Positions 6,416-13,165 of a DNA stretch of 20,590 nucleotides are shown one piece after another. A program made the translations under genes and the position numbers. Position 1 is the first letter of the stretch; every line of letters starts with the position of its first letter. The notes below the pieces were generated by a model, which saw only the letters and a list, made by a program, of their open reading frames with translations, made no database searches and had not been told where the DNA came from. The DNA comes from Patescibacteria group bacterium (lineage in GTDB: Bacteria > Patescibacteriota > Minisyncoccia > Phycocordibacterales > GWA1-40-21), in contig JAGXAA010000008.1 of the NCBI GenBank assembly GCA_018971765.1, forward strand, positions 1-20,590. Reading direction: 5' to 3'.

Positions 6416-7300
6416 ATGTCAAGAAAAATTATCGTGATTTTAGGTCCGACCGCAAGCGGGAAAAGCGCGTTGGCGGTGAGGGTTGCAAAAAAATTCAACG
6501 GGGAGATTATTTCCGCCGATTCAAGACAGGTTTATAAAGGACTGAATATCGGCACTGGCAAAATTACTAAAAAAGATATGGGCGGCATTCCACATCATTG
6601 TTTAGATATTGTTTCTCCTAAAAAAATTTTCACTGTCGCTGAATTTAAAAAATGCGCCGAAGAAGCGGCGGAAAAAATTTTCGCCAAGAATAAAACTCCA
6701 ATTATCGTCGGTGGAACGGGTTTATACATCCAAGCCGTCGTGGACAATGTCGTTTTACCGGAAGTAAAGCCAAATTGGAAATTAAGAAAAGAATTGGAAA
6801 AGAAAACAACCGAAGAAATATTTGCGATTCTCAAGAAGCTTGACCCAGACCGAGCGAAAAATATTGACGCCAAAAACCCCCGCCGCCTCATCCGCGCCAT
6901 AGAAATCGCCAAAGCGCTCGGCAAAGTCCCCAACTTGGGAGCTCAACTCCCAAGTTGGGAAGCTATTCGAATCGGGATTAGATTGAGCGATCGAAAATTG
7001 AAGAAAAATATCAATAAGCGACTCGTCTATCGTCTAAGGAAAGGAATGATTGCCGAAGCAAAGAAACTTCACGGGCAAGGTTTGTCATGGAAAAGAATGA
7101 ATGAGCTATGCTTGGAATACAGGTATCTGACAAAATTTCTCAGGGGCGAAATTTCAAAAATAGAAATGATTGAAAAACTAAAAGGCGAAATATGGCATTA
7201 CGCCAAACGGCAAATGACTTGGTTTAAGAAGGATAAAAGAATAAAGTGGGTTGATAATTACAAACAAGCAGAAAAATTTATGAAAGAGTTTTTAAAATAA
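6416..7300 (+). CDS. miaA: tRNA dimethylallyltransferase MiaA
   Basis: MiaA transfers a dimethylallyl group to A37 of tRNAs that read codons starting with U, improving decoding; tRNA-Leu, -Trp, -Tyr and -Cys in this window are possible substrates. Visible features are the P-loop GPTASGKS (residues 10-17), DSRQVYKGL (about 35-43), GGTGLYIQA (about 99-107), NPRRLIRAIEI, and a C-terminal region with EYRYL and KRQMTWFKK. At 294 residues it is near normal length. A perfect 13-bp inverted repeat lies in frame at about residues 172-181, adding LGAQLPSW-like residues where relatives have a short variable link. The gene converges on the one at 7338-8126. Confidence 0.96.
   Translation: MSRKIIVILGPTASGKSALAVRVAKKFNGEIISADSRQVYKGLNIGTGKITKKDMGGIPHHCLDIVSPKKIFTVAEFKKCAEEAAEKIFAKNKTPIIVGGTGLYIQAVVDNVVLPEVKPNWKLRKELEKKTTEEIFAILKKLDPDRAKNIDAKNPRRLIRAIEIAKALGKVPNLGAQLPSWEAIRIGIRLSDRKLKKNINKRLVYRLRKGMIAEAKKLHGQGLSWKRMNELCLEYRYLTKFLRGEISKIEMIEKLKGEIWHYAKRQMTWFKKDKRIKWVDNYKQAEKFMKEFLK
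6929..6959 (+). repeat. Palindromic insertion within miaA
   Basis: CCCAACTTGGGAG and its exact complement CTCCCAAGTTGGG flank a 5-base loop. Each arm is itself nearly self-complementary (CCCAA.TTGGG). It lies within the coding frame of miaA in a variable part of the protein. Confidence 0.8.
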
Positions 7301-7337
7301 ATAGAGTGCCTTAAGATATTAAATCTAATTTCAAATC

Positions 7338-8126
7338 TTACAAATTTTCCAACTTTACTTTTAAAAGTTTAATAAATTCATCTCTGTTTCTGCCGATACT
7401 TTTATTGCCAATCAATTTGCCTGAGCCAATCAGCCAAAATATTTTATCAACGGTATAAGCGTCTTTCCCAACAACTTCTGACATTTCTACTATAGATTTA
7501 TAAACTTCATAAGGTTCATTTGATTTAGATAACCCTAACTCATGAAAAATATCAATTAACATAACATCTGGTTTCGGATAATCTCTGTAGCCAATCTCTT
7601 TTAGAAAATCACACGCCAACGCAAAACCAAACCCTTTGATTTCCTTGCTTAAAAGCATTGGCAGGGCAGCTTTTGTGTATTTATTAAGAGAAAAGGTTTT
7701 TATAAATCTATCAAAATCATCTTTATCTGCGAAAGATGCCATGAATTCACTGCCAGAAATGATACCCTCTGAAAATTTACGCCACAAACTTCTCTTATTC
7801 TGAATATTTTGCAGGTTGAATTTAAGCTTAAATTGTTCTAGTAACTCATCTGAGTTTTTGTAATTATCAAGTATTTTATTAGGGTTATATTCAAAAAGAA
7901 TCGATCTCATTTCTTTTTCTTTTTTATCAAACCCAATGACGGAATCCATCATATTCCTGTTAGATAAAGATCTTATTAACCTGCGATTAATATTCTGAAT
8001 ATCAGAAAATTTTTCATGGATCAGGTGTCGTTCAAGAATGGAATTACTCAATTTATTTTCATTGATAATTTTATTAAGAAATTGTTCAGCAAATTCAAAT
8101 ACAAATTTATATTTGTTTTTATCCAT
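7338..8126 (-). CDS. Putative HhH-GPD-like protein
   Basis: The 262-residue product is mostly helical. Residues 161-188 read like a helix-hairpin-helix plus Gly/Pro/Asp loop: EIKGFGFALACDFLKEIG then YRDYPKPDV, with Asp187 where HhH-GPD DNA glycosylases keep the catalytic Asp. No iron-sulfur cysteine cluster is seen. The first half has no motif I recognise. If the assignment holds it would act on damaged or modified bases in DNA. The gene is clearly more AT-rich than its neighbours and converges with miaA, which suggests acquisition. No ribosome site is obvious at the ATG. The glycosylase idea rests on one motif; a non-enzymatic HhH protein is possible. Confidence 0.5.
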   Translation of the reverse strand: MDKNKYKFVFEFAEQFLNKIINENKLSNSILERHLIHEKFSDIQNINRRLIRSLSNRNMMDSVIGFDKKEKEMRSILFEYNPNKILDNYKNSDELLEQFKLKFNLQNIQNKRSLWRKFSEGIISGSEFMASFADKDDFDRFIKTFSLNKYTKAALPMLLSKEIKGFGFALACDFLKEIGYRDYPKPDVMLIDIFHELGLSKSNEPYEVYKSIVEMSEVVGKDAYTVDKIFWLIGSGKLIGNKSIGRNRDEFIKLLKVKLENL

Positions 8127-8210
8127 ATTCTTATTTCATAAATTTTTCAATCTGGATACTGACCAACTTTGCTGATTTCACTACTACTTTCCTATTTTTA
8201 CCTAGCGGAC

Positions 8211-8228
8211 AAATCGCATTTGCGATTT
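8211..8228 (-). terminator. Hairpin after tRNA-Trp
   Basis: A perfect 8-bp stem AAATCGCA/TGCGATTT with a 2-base turn lies just past the tRNA 3' end. There is no T-run, so it may aid processing or termination only weakly. Confidence 0.35.
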
Positions 8229-8234
8229 CCTTTC

Positions 8235-8308
8235 TGGCGGGGGTACAAGGAATCGAACCCTGGCCAACGGTTTTGGAGACCGTTGTTCTGCCACTAAACT
8301 ATACCCCC
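8235..8308 (-). tRNA. tRNA-Trp(CCA)
   Basis: The acceptor stem GGGGGTA/TACCCCC, D-arm, T-loop TTCGATT and discriminator G are visible. The anticodon loop CTCCAAA gives CCA, reading UGG only, in keeping with TGA being a stop here. CCA is encoded (8235-8237). Confidence 0.95.
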
Positions 8309-8392
8309 TTTTGCAACTAATAGCATATAGTAAATAACTCTTGGTTTCAATGAGTTTATTTTCTAAATTGAGTTTTTTAACCTGTTTTGATT

Positions 8393-8428
8393 CAAAAGCT
8401 ATCAGCTTATATCTATTAGCCGATAGCT
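8393..8428 (-). terminator. Terminator-like AGCT-rich palindrome after rpmG
   Basis: AGCTATC and GATAGCT (outer 7 bp, 8397-8428), with further imperfect pairing inside, are followed on the minus strand by TTTTG. The rpmG stop codon overlaps it. Similar AGCT-rich palindromes occur at 13793-13845 and 14946-14984. Confidence 0.5.
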
Positions 8429-8585
8429 ACTTCTTCGCCTCTTTGTGCTTAGTCTGCTTCTTGCACCATTTGCAAAATTTCTTAAGCTCTATTTTGCGCT
8501 CGACTTTCTTTTTGTTTTTTCTGCTCCAGTAATTTATTCTCTTGCAATTACCGCATGCGAGTTTTATCAGTTGGATTTGCTTCAT
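8427..8585 (-). CDS. rpmG: 50S ribosomal protein L33
   Basis: The 52-residue basic protein starts MKQIQLIKLACGNCKRINYW and has a zinc-ribbon pattern CGNC (11-14) and CKWC (38-41), then a Lys-rich tail ending EAKK. This matches the cysteine-containing form of L33, a small protein of the large ribosomal subunit near the E site. It stands alone between tRNA-Trp and tRNA-Tyr. The promoter at 8609-8637 fits its start. No ribosome site is visible before the ATG. Confidence 0.88.
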   Translation of the reverse strand: MKQIQLIKLACGNCKRINYWSRKNKKKVERKIELKKFCKWCKKQTKHKEAKK

Positions 8586-8608
8586 TTTATTTTTTGTTTA
8601 ATGAAAAA

Positions 8609-8637
8609 ACTATAACTTAATATAGATGAAAATGCAA
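8609..8637 (-). promoter_or_regulatory. rpmG promoter
   Basis: TTGCAT (8632-8637) and TATAGT (8609-8614) are 17 bases apart, just after the terminator that ends the upstream tRNA-Tyr unit. Confidence 0.55.
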
Positions 8638-8642
8638 GAAAT

Positions 8643-8676
8643 AAAAAAAGGACGATTAATTTACAAACAATCGCCC
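8643..8676 (-). terminator. Terminator after the tRNA-Tyr element
   Basis: On the minus strand GGGCGATT pairs with AATCGTCC (one G-T) and is followed by seven Ts. It lies beyond the structured element after tRNA-Tyr and would end any transcript that includes the element. Confidence 0.7.
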
Positions 8677-8706
8677 GTTTTAACATTTCAAAATATGACT
8701 CCGCCC

Positions 8707-8925
8707 TTCAAATCCCTCACAGAAGCGCCCCGCGCTTCTTCCTATGCCCAACTCGAAGACTCGTTGTGCGAAGTGGAGATTTGGTCACAGGTATTTTTCT
8801 ACTGAAAAATCCCGCGACCCCGTCTCGCGCCGCCGCGCTCCGACCTTCAAATCCCTCCGCGACTAACAAAAAATACCAGATAAAGAATCTGGCATTTTTT
8901 CTTAGTGCGTAGGGAGGGATTTGAA
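8707..8925 (-). repeat. Structured element at the 3' end of tRNA-Tyr (two units)
   Basis: Unit 1: the tRNA T-arm strand (8913-8925) has a perfect 13-base inverted copy at 8846-8858. Then come, in tRNA sense, GGTCGGAGC, GGTCGCG (8813-8819), a hairpin ATTTTTC/GAAAAAT, TGTGACC (8783-8789) and an imperfect direct repeat of the tRNA end (8766-8782). Unit 2: a 12-base loop that differs from the loop after tRNA-Leu(UAG) at one base, an inverted acceptor-like block (8741-8750), the hairpin GAAGCGC/GCGCTTC (8722-8738), and a second inverted T-arm copy (8707-8718). The parts and their order match the elements after tRNA-Leu(UAG) and tRNA-Lys. Confidence 0.75.
8868..8900 (-). terminator. Terminator directly after tRNA-Tyr
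   Basis: CCAGAT/ATCTGG with flanking A/T pairs forms a stem followed by TTTTTT on the minus strand. It sits where the other two tRNA elements carry the inverted acceptor block. Confidence 0.55.
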
Positions 8926-8989
8926 CCCCCGTAGCCCATAGGGCGTCAGATTTACAGTCTGATGCAATTGACCGCTCTGCCACCTACGC
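8906..8989 (-). tRNA. tRNA-Tyr(GUA)
   Basis: This class II tRNA has the acceptor stem GCGTAGG/CCTACGC, a long variable arm, the T-loop TTCAAAT and discriminator A. The anticodon loop CTGTAAA gives GUA, reading UAC and UAU. CCA is not encoded. It lies 39 bases after clpB on the same strand. Confidence 0.94.
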
Positions 8990-9028
8990 ATTTAACCCGG
9001 TAATCCGAAGAGTCCCTTGGATTATTCA

Positions 9029-11728
9029 TTATGCCACGCTTTCTTTTTTTCTCACGACTCCGCCCAGATCGGAAAGTATTTTCCCTTTTTTACTTTTCTT
9101 GATTTCAAAATCAAAATCTTCTCCTTTCAAAATTACCGATACCACTCCTCCCTTCGGCAAATTTTTGGAAATCATAAGAGACGCAATCGGAGTCAGTATT
9201 TTGTTTTGGATAAGGCGCTTCAAAGGTCTCGCGCCGTAGTGGGGATTATAACCTTCTTTTGCCAAATAAGAAAGCGCTTCGGGAGAGATCTCCATTTTGA
9301 TTTCTTTCGCCAAAAGTCTTTCTTTGACGATTTCGACTTGAATTCTGACGATTTCTTTTATCGCGTCTTGGCTCAAAACATCAAAAATAACCACATCGTC
9401 AAGGCGGTTTAAAAATTCCGGCCTGAAATAATCTTTAAGACTGGCGAGGACTTTGCTTTTCACGTTTCGGTAACCGTCATCGCTCGCGGAAGCGCTGTCT
9501 TTGAAACCGATTTGCTCCATCTTGTCAATGTATTGCGCTCCGATATTAGAAGTGAGAATGATAATCGTATTTTTGAAATTCACCAGTCTGCCTTTAGCGT
9601 CCGTCAATCTTCCGTTGTCCAGAATCTGAAGCAAAATATTAAACACTTCCGGATGAGCTTTTTCAATTTCGTCGAAAAGGATGATGGAATAGGGTCTGTG
9701 TCGAATCATTTCAGTGAATGTCCCTCCTTCTTCGTGTCCGACATATCCCGGCGGAGCGCCGATGAGTTTGGACACGGAATGCTTTTCCATAAATTCCGAC
9801 ATATCCACGCGGATAAGCGCTTTGTCGTCGTCAAACACGAATTCAGCCAGAGCTTTCGTCAATTCCGTTTTCCCCACCCCTGTCGGACCCAAAAATATGA
9901 ACGAGCCGATGGGCTTGTTCGGATCGGCGATTCCCGCGCGAGACCTTTTTATCGTATCGGATATTTTTTTCACGGCTTCGTCCTGCCCGACTATTCTTTT
10001 CTTGAGCGTTTCTTCCATTCTGTTTAATTTTTCAGCTTCTTCTTCAAGCATTCTAGTCGTCGGTATCCCCGTCCAGCGAGAAACGACCGCCGCGATGTCC
10101 GCTTCCGTAATTTCTTCTTTGAGAATCCTTCTCGAACTCTGGAGAGTTTTGAGTCGTTTCGTTTTCATTTCAAGATCTTTTTCCAACTGGGGAATTTTTC
10201 CGTATCTTATCTCCGCCGTCTTCGACAAGTCCGCCCGCGCTTCCGCCCCTTCCGCTTCCATCCTCAACGCCTCAAGCTGTTTTTTTATGGATTTTATGTC
10301 GGAGAGAATGGTTTTTTCATTTTTCCACTTTAGTTCTATTTCGGATGTTTTTTCCTTCAAATCGGCTATTTCTTTTTCAATTTTTTTGATTCTGGCTTTG
10401 GTCGATTTTTTATTTCCGATTTCAATTTCTTTCCGCAGCGCTTCCCTTTCGATTTCAAGCCGCATGATTTTTCTGTGAGTTTCTTCAAGAATCGGCGGCA
10501 TATTTTCCAAGGATATTTTAAGAGCCGAAGCCGATTCGTCTATGAGATCAATGGCTTTGTCCGGCAAGAATCTGTCGGTGATGTATCTGCTGCTTAAATT
10601 GACGGCGGCAAGAATGGCGTCATCGGTAATTCTTACGCCGTGATACAGCTCGTATTTTTCTTTAAGCCCGCGCAAAATAGCCACCGCGTCATCAAGCAAT
10701 GGCTCGTTCACGTACACAGGCTGGAATCTTCTGGTTAGCGCCGGATCCTTTTCAATATGCTTCTGATATTCTTTGAGCGTCGTCGCTCCGATCGCTCTGA
10801 ACTCTCCGCGGGAAAGCGCCGGCTTCAACATATTGGATGCGTCGAGCGATCCTTCGGCCGAACCGGCTCCAACGATGGTGTGTATTTCGTCTATGAACAC
10901 TATTATTTTCCCTTCCGCCCGCTCAATTTCCTTGATTATGTTTTTCAACCTCTCCTCAAATTCGCCCCTGTATTTAGTTCCTGCGACAAGCGCTCCCAGA
11001 TCGAGAGAAACAAGCTCTTTGTCTTTGAGAGATTCCGGCACATCGCCCAAGGCCATTCTGATGGCCAATCCTTCCACAATCGCGGTTTTGCCCACTCCGG
11101 CCTCGCCGATAAGCATCGGATTGTTTTTCGTCCTTCTGGATAAAATTTGAATTATTCTTGAAATCTCGTCATCGCGGCCGATAACGGGATCAAGCTTGTT
11201 TTCTTGGGCAAGCTTAGTCAAGCTTCTCGCGTATCTTGATATAGATTTGTTTTTCTTTGGAAGATGGACATCCGTCACTTTGCCGTTTCGAAGCTCCTCA
11301 AGAACCCTCATCACTCCGGCTTTGTCGATTTTGAAACGACCGAGTATTTCTCGAGCGGATTGAGCCGCGTCAAAAAGCGCGATAAAAAGATGCTCGGTGG
11401 AAATGAAATCGTCTTTGAGAGTCGAAGCGACTTTCCCCGCCCCTTCAATCGTCTGCGCCAATTCAGGAGTAAGATAAAGCTGATAAGAAGGAGAAATCGT
11501 GTTGGATGTTTCGTTGGTGTCAATCGCTTCAAGCAGAGAGTCGGTGAGAAGAATGACATCGACTTCAAGCTTGTCCAAGATTGAAGCCACCATGCTCTCT
11601 TCCTGTAAAATAAGAGCTGACAGAAGATGGAGCGGATTCACATGGTTTTGCCCGCGCTCAATGGCAAGCTCATGCGCTTTCCTCACGGCTTCTTTCGCTT
11701 TTGTCGTGAATTGATTGAATGGAGGCAT
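9029..11728 (-). CDS. clpB: ClpB-type AAA+ disaggregase
   Basis: The 899-residue product has a Clp N domain (about 1-150), a first AAA+ module with GEAGVGKT (208-215), pore loop KYRGEFEER (252-260) and FIDEIHT (278-284), a long coiled-coil M domain (about 405-530), and a second AAA+ module with GPTGVGKT (614-621) and pore loop GYVGHEEGG (661-669). The full-length M domain is the mark of ClpB, which threads aggregated proteins with DnaK and DnaJ; dnaJ lies at the far end of this window. An IGF tripeptide (740-742) lies in the D2 region where ClpA and ClpC carry their ClpP-docking loop. A consensus promoter precedes the gene. No CIRCE operator is seen. Confidence 0.93.
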   Translation of the reverse strand: MPPFNQFTTKAKEAVRKAHELAIERGQNHVNPLHLLSALILQEESMVASILDKLEVDVILLTDSLLEAIDTNETSNTISPSYQLYLTPELAQTIEGAGKVASTLKDDFISTEHLFIALFDAAQSAREILGRFKIDKAGVMRVLEELRNGKVTDVHLPKKNKSISRYARSLTKLAQENKLDPVIGRDDEISRIIQILSRRTKNNPMLIGEAGVGKTAIVEGLAIRMALGDVPESLKDKELVSLDLGALVAGTKYRGEFEERLKNIIKEIERAEGKIIVFIDEIHTIVGAGSAEGSLDASNMLKPALSRGEFRAIGATTLKEYQKHIEKDPALTRRFQPVYVNEPLLDDAVAILRGLKEKYELYHGVRITDDAILAAVNLSSRYITDRFLPDKAIDLIDESASALKISLENMPPILEETHRKIMRLEIEREALRKEIEIGNKKSTKARIKKIEKEIADLKEKTSEIELKWKNEKTILSDIKSIKKQLEALRMEAEGAEARADLSKTAEIRYGKIPQLEKDLEMKTKRLKTLQSSRRILKEEITEADIAAVVSRWTGIPTTRMLEEEAEKLNRMEETLKKRIVGQDEAVKKISDTIKRSRAGIADPNKPIGSFIFLGPTGVGKTELTKALAEFVFDDDKALIRVDMSEFMEKHSVSKLIGAPPGYVGHEEGGTFTEMIRHRPYSIILFDEIEKAHPEVFNILLQILDNGRLTDAKGRLVNFKNTIIILTSNIGAQYIDKMEQIGFKDSASASDDGYRNVKSKVLASLKDYFRPEFLNRLDDVVIFDVLSQDAIKEIVRIQVEIVKERLLAKEIKMEISPEALSYLAKEGYNPHYGARPLKRLIQNKILTPIASLMISKNLPKGGVVSVILKGEDFDFEIKKSKKGKILSDLGGVVRKKESVA

Positions 11729-11762
11729 AAATTTTTAAGTATTATTCAATGATATGTTTCGC

Positions 11763-11790
11763 ATTATACTGACTTTTTAAAGCTTGTCAA
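11763..11790 (-). promoter_or_regulatory. clpB promoter
   Basis: Consensus TTGACA (11785-11790) and consensus TATAAT (11763-11768) are 16 bases apart, the strongest sigma-70 type promoter in the window. The leader would be about 28 bases. Confidence 0.8.
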
Positions 11791-11859
11791 ATTGTTGTTG
11801 TTCGGCAGAGCAGATTGCAGACGGTAGGCTTCAGGTTGCAGATTTTTAGGAATTTATGA

Positions 11860-11964
11860 TGAATTACGAAACGGAAAAATTTACAGTCTGGTTGAGCAAA
11901 AACACCTTGAAAGACAAAGAGTTTTTGCGACCCGAGGACTTAAATTTTTGGGTTTCGTAATTCA
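11860..11964 (-). repeat. Palindromic element after the trypsin-fold gene (GGGTCGC core)
   Basis: The outer arms are a perfect 13-bp inverted repeat (11860-11872 with 11952-11964), continued after a 2-base mismatch by 9 more bp (11875-11883 with 11941-11949). Inside is an 8-bp hairpin, GCAAAAAC/GTTTTTGC (11896-11928), overlapping a minus-strand core CTCGGGTCGCAAAAACTC. A 21-base stretch (11916-11936) is identical to 13112-13132. It begins 6 bases past the stop of the upstream gene. The rest of the gap to clpB holds only short direct TTGCAGA repeats near 11815-11843. Confidence 0.75.
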
Positions 11965-11970
11965 AAGAAT

Positions 11971-13005
11971 TTAATTAACGCCTTGTTTCGATGAACTGCT
12001 CATTGTCGGCGAGGCGGACGCCGCAGAGAAAATATTTTTCACTTCGTTTATCGGCGCGAACGATATTGTTTGGGCGTTGCTTGAAGCTTTCACTCTTATT
12101 CCCACCACCTCGCTTGAAAGATTGATGAATGGGTTGCCTGTGGTATTGTCGTTCGGAATTATATTTGTTTCAATCAAAATCATTGACTTCTCCGCGGCGG
12201 CCGATATTCCTTTATTTTCTTTGGTCAAAGGAGAATTTTCTTTGACGGATTCATTGGCGGCCGCCGCGAGATTTTCCGTATTTGCGCCAGTCGCGACAGT
12301 CGTCGTTGATTCATTCTTTCCCGACATGCCGAGAATTTCGGGCGTCGTCATATTTTCCAGATTGGAATTATTTGACTCGATAAAACTCGTGATGACGCCG
12401 ATAGCGACGCTGTTTCTTAATTTCCCCCCCAAAGAGATGACTGTCTGCCCTAATTTTAAGGCGTCAGAATCGGCTAAAATCGCCGGCGTCAAGGATAATA
12501 CTTCTTTTTCTTTCGGAATGATTCTTAAAAAAGCGATTATGTTCTTTTCCTGAGCGGATGTTGGCGTTATTTTGACGGAATATTCTTTGCCGTCATTTGA
12601 CACCACCGAATAGGAAGCAGCCGAAGCGATAATGGCGGCGTCAGTAGCTATGTCGCCGTCTTTGGAAATTATTATTCCCAGGCCGACAAAAGACTTGAGA
12701 GAAGTTTCCGCATTTGATGAATCCGTTTTGTAAATTCTAACCATGCTCTTCGCGTTTTTCTCAATCGCTTCAATAGTCCTATCATCTTCTTTGACGACAA
12801 TAGTTTCTTTAATAATGTTGCTTCCTTTATTGGGTTCCGAGATGACTCTCTCGACCGTTTTTTCCACAATCCTGTTCACCGTCTGCGTCACGCCTTTCGG
12901 CGCTTGGTCCATAAGCGATACCGTCACGATGCCGGTCGCGATCGAAGTTACGAAACTTATGAGAAGAGCGACGAGGATAAGCTGATGTTTGGTGAGATTT
13001 TCCAT
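11971..13005 (-). CDS. Membrane-anchored trypsin-fold protein, likely catalytically dead
   Basis: The 344-residue product has an N-terminal membrane helix (about 8-30), a helical linker, and a domain that follows the HtrA/trypsin pattern (GLGIIISKDGDIATDAAII, then NPFINLSSEVVGI). Each catalytic position appears changed when aligned by eye to HtrA: the His of TNAHVV is Ala124, the Asp of DIALLK is Ile156, and the Ser of GNSGGP is Thr. A Ser/Ala/Asn-rich stretch interrupts the domain before the last strand. It is probably a non-catalytic envelope protein facing out of the cell. A promoter ends 7-8 bases before the ATG, so the mRNA is probably leaderless. A palindromic element follows the stop. 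Homology is by pattern only. Confidence 0.65.
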   Translation of the reverse strand: MENLTKHQLILVALLISFVTSIATGIVTVSLMDQAPKGVTQTVNRIVEKTVERVISEPNKGSNIIKETIVVKEDDRTIEAIEKNAKSMVRIYKTDSSNAETSLKSFVGLGIIISKDGDIATDAAIIASAASYSVVSNDGKEYSVKITPTSAQEKNIIAFLRIIPKEKEVLSLTPAILADSDALKLGQTVISLGGKLRNSVAIGVITSFIESNNSNLENMTTPEILGMSGKNESTTTVATGANTENLAAAANESVKENSPLTKENKGISAAAEKSMILIETNIIPNDNTTGNPFINLSSEVVGIRVKASSNAQTISFAPINEVKNIFSAASASPTMSSSSKQGVN

Positions 13006-13012
13006 TTTTTAA

Positions 13013-13041
13013 ATAATAAATCAATTTGACAGTCTAGGCAA
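13013..13041 (-). promoter_or_regulatory. Leaderless promoter of the trypsin-fold gene
   Basis: TTGCCT (13036-13041) and TATTAT (13013-13018) are 17 bases apart. The predicted transcription start coincides with the ATG at 13005. Confidence 0.55.
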
Positions 13042-13089
13042 GCAGTTATGGAAATTTGTGTGGGTGAATGAATTTAAATACCATACCCT

Positions 13090-13160
13090 CAAATTAAAAA
13101 AGTAAAAATAAAAAGAGTTTTTGCGACCCGAGAACATGAATTTTTAAATTTTTTAATTTG
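13090..13160 (-). repeat. Palindromic element after the cysteine desulfurase gene (GGGTCGC core)
   Basis: Perfect 12-bp arms CAAATTAAAAAA/TTTTTTAATTTG enclose the same core as the element at 11860-11964, with 21 identical bases (13112-13132) and further similarity to the AATTTTT that follows. The arms are unrelated in sequence to those of the other copy. The partner strand of the inner hairpin is missing, so this copy looks reduced. It starts 5 bases after the stop of the upstream gene, on the same strand. Confidence 0.7.
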
Positions 13161-13165
13161 GAATA

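Noticed and set aside
8393..8428. The AGCT-rich palindrome as a member of the GGGTCGC element family
   Set aside because: It lacks the GGGTCGC core and belongs with the separate AGCT repeat type.
8717..8983. An 88-codon frame on the minus strand
   Set aside because: It runs through tRNA-Tyr and its structured element, so it is a by-product of GC-rich repeats.
11815..11843. Short TTGCAGA direct repeats as a possible CRISPR or att site
   Set aside because: Only two copies of 7 bases with no regular spacers and no cas genes.
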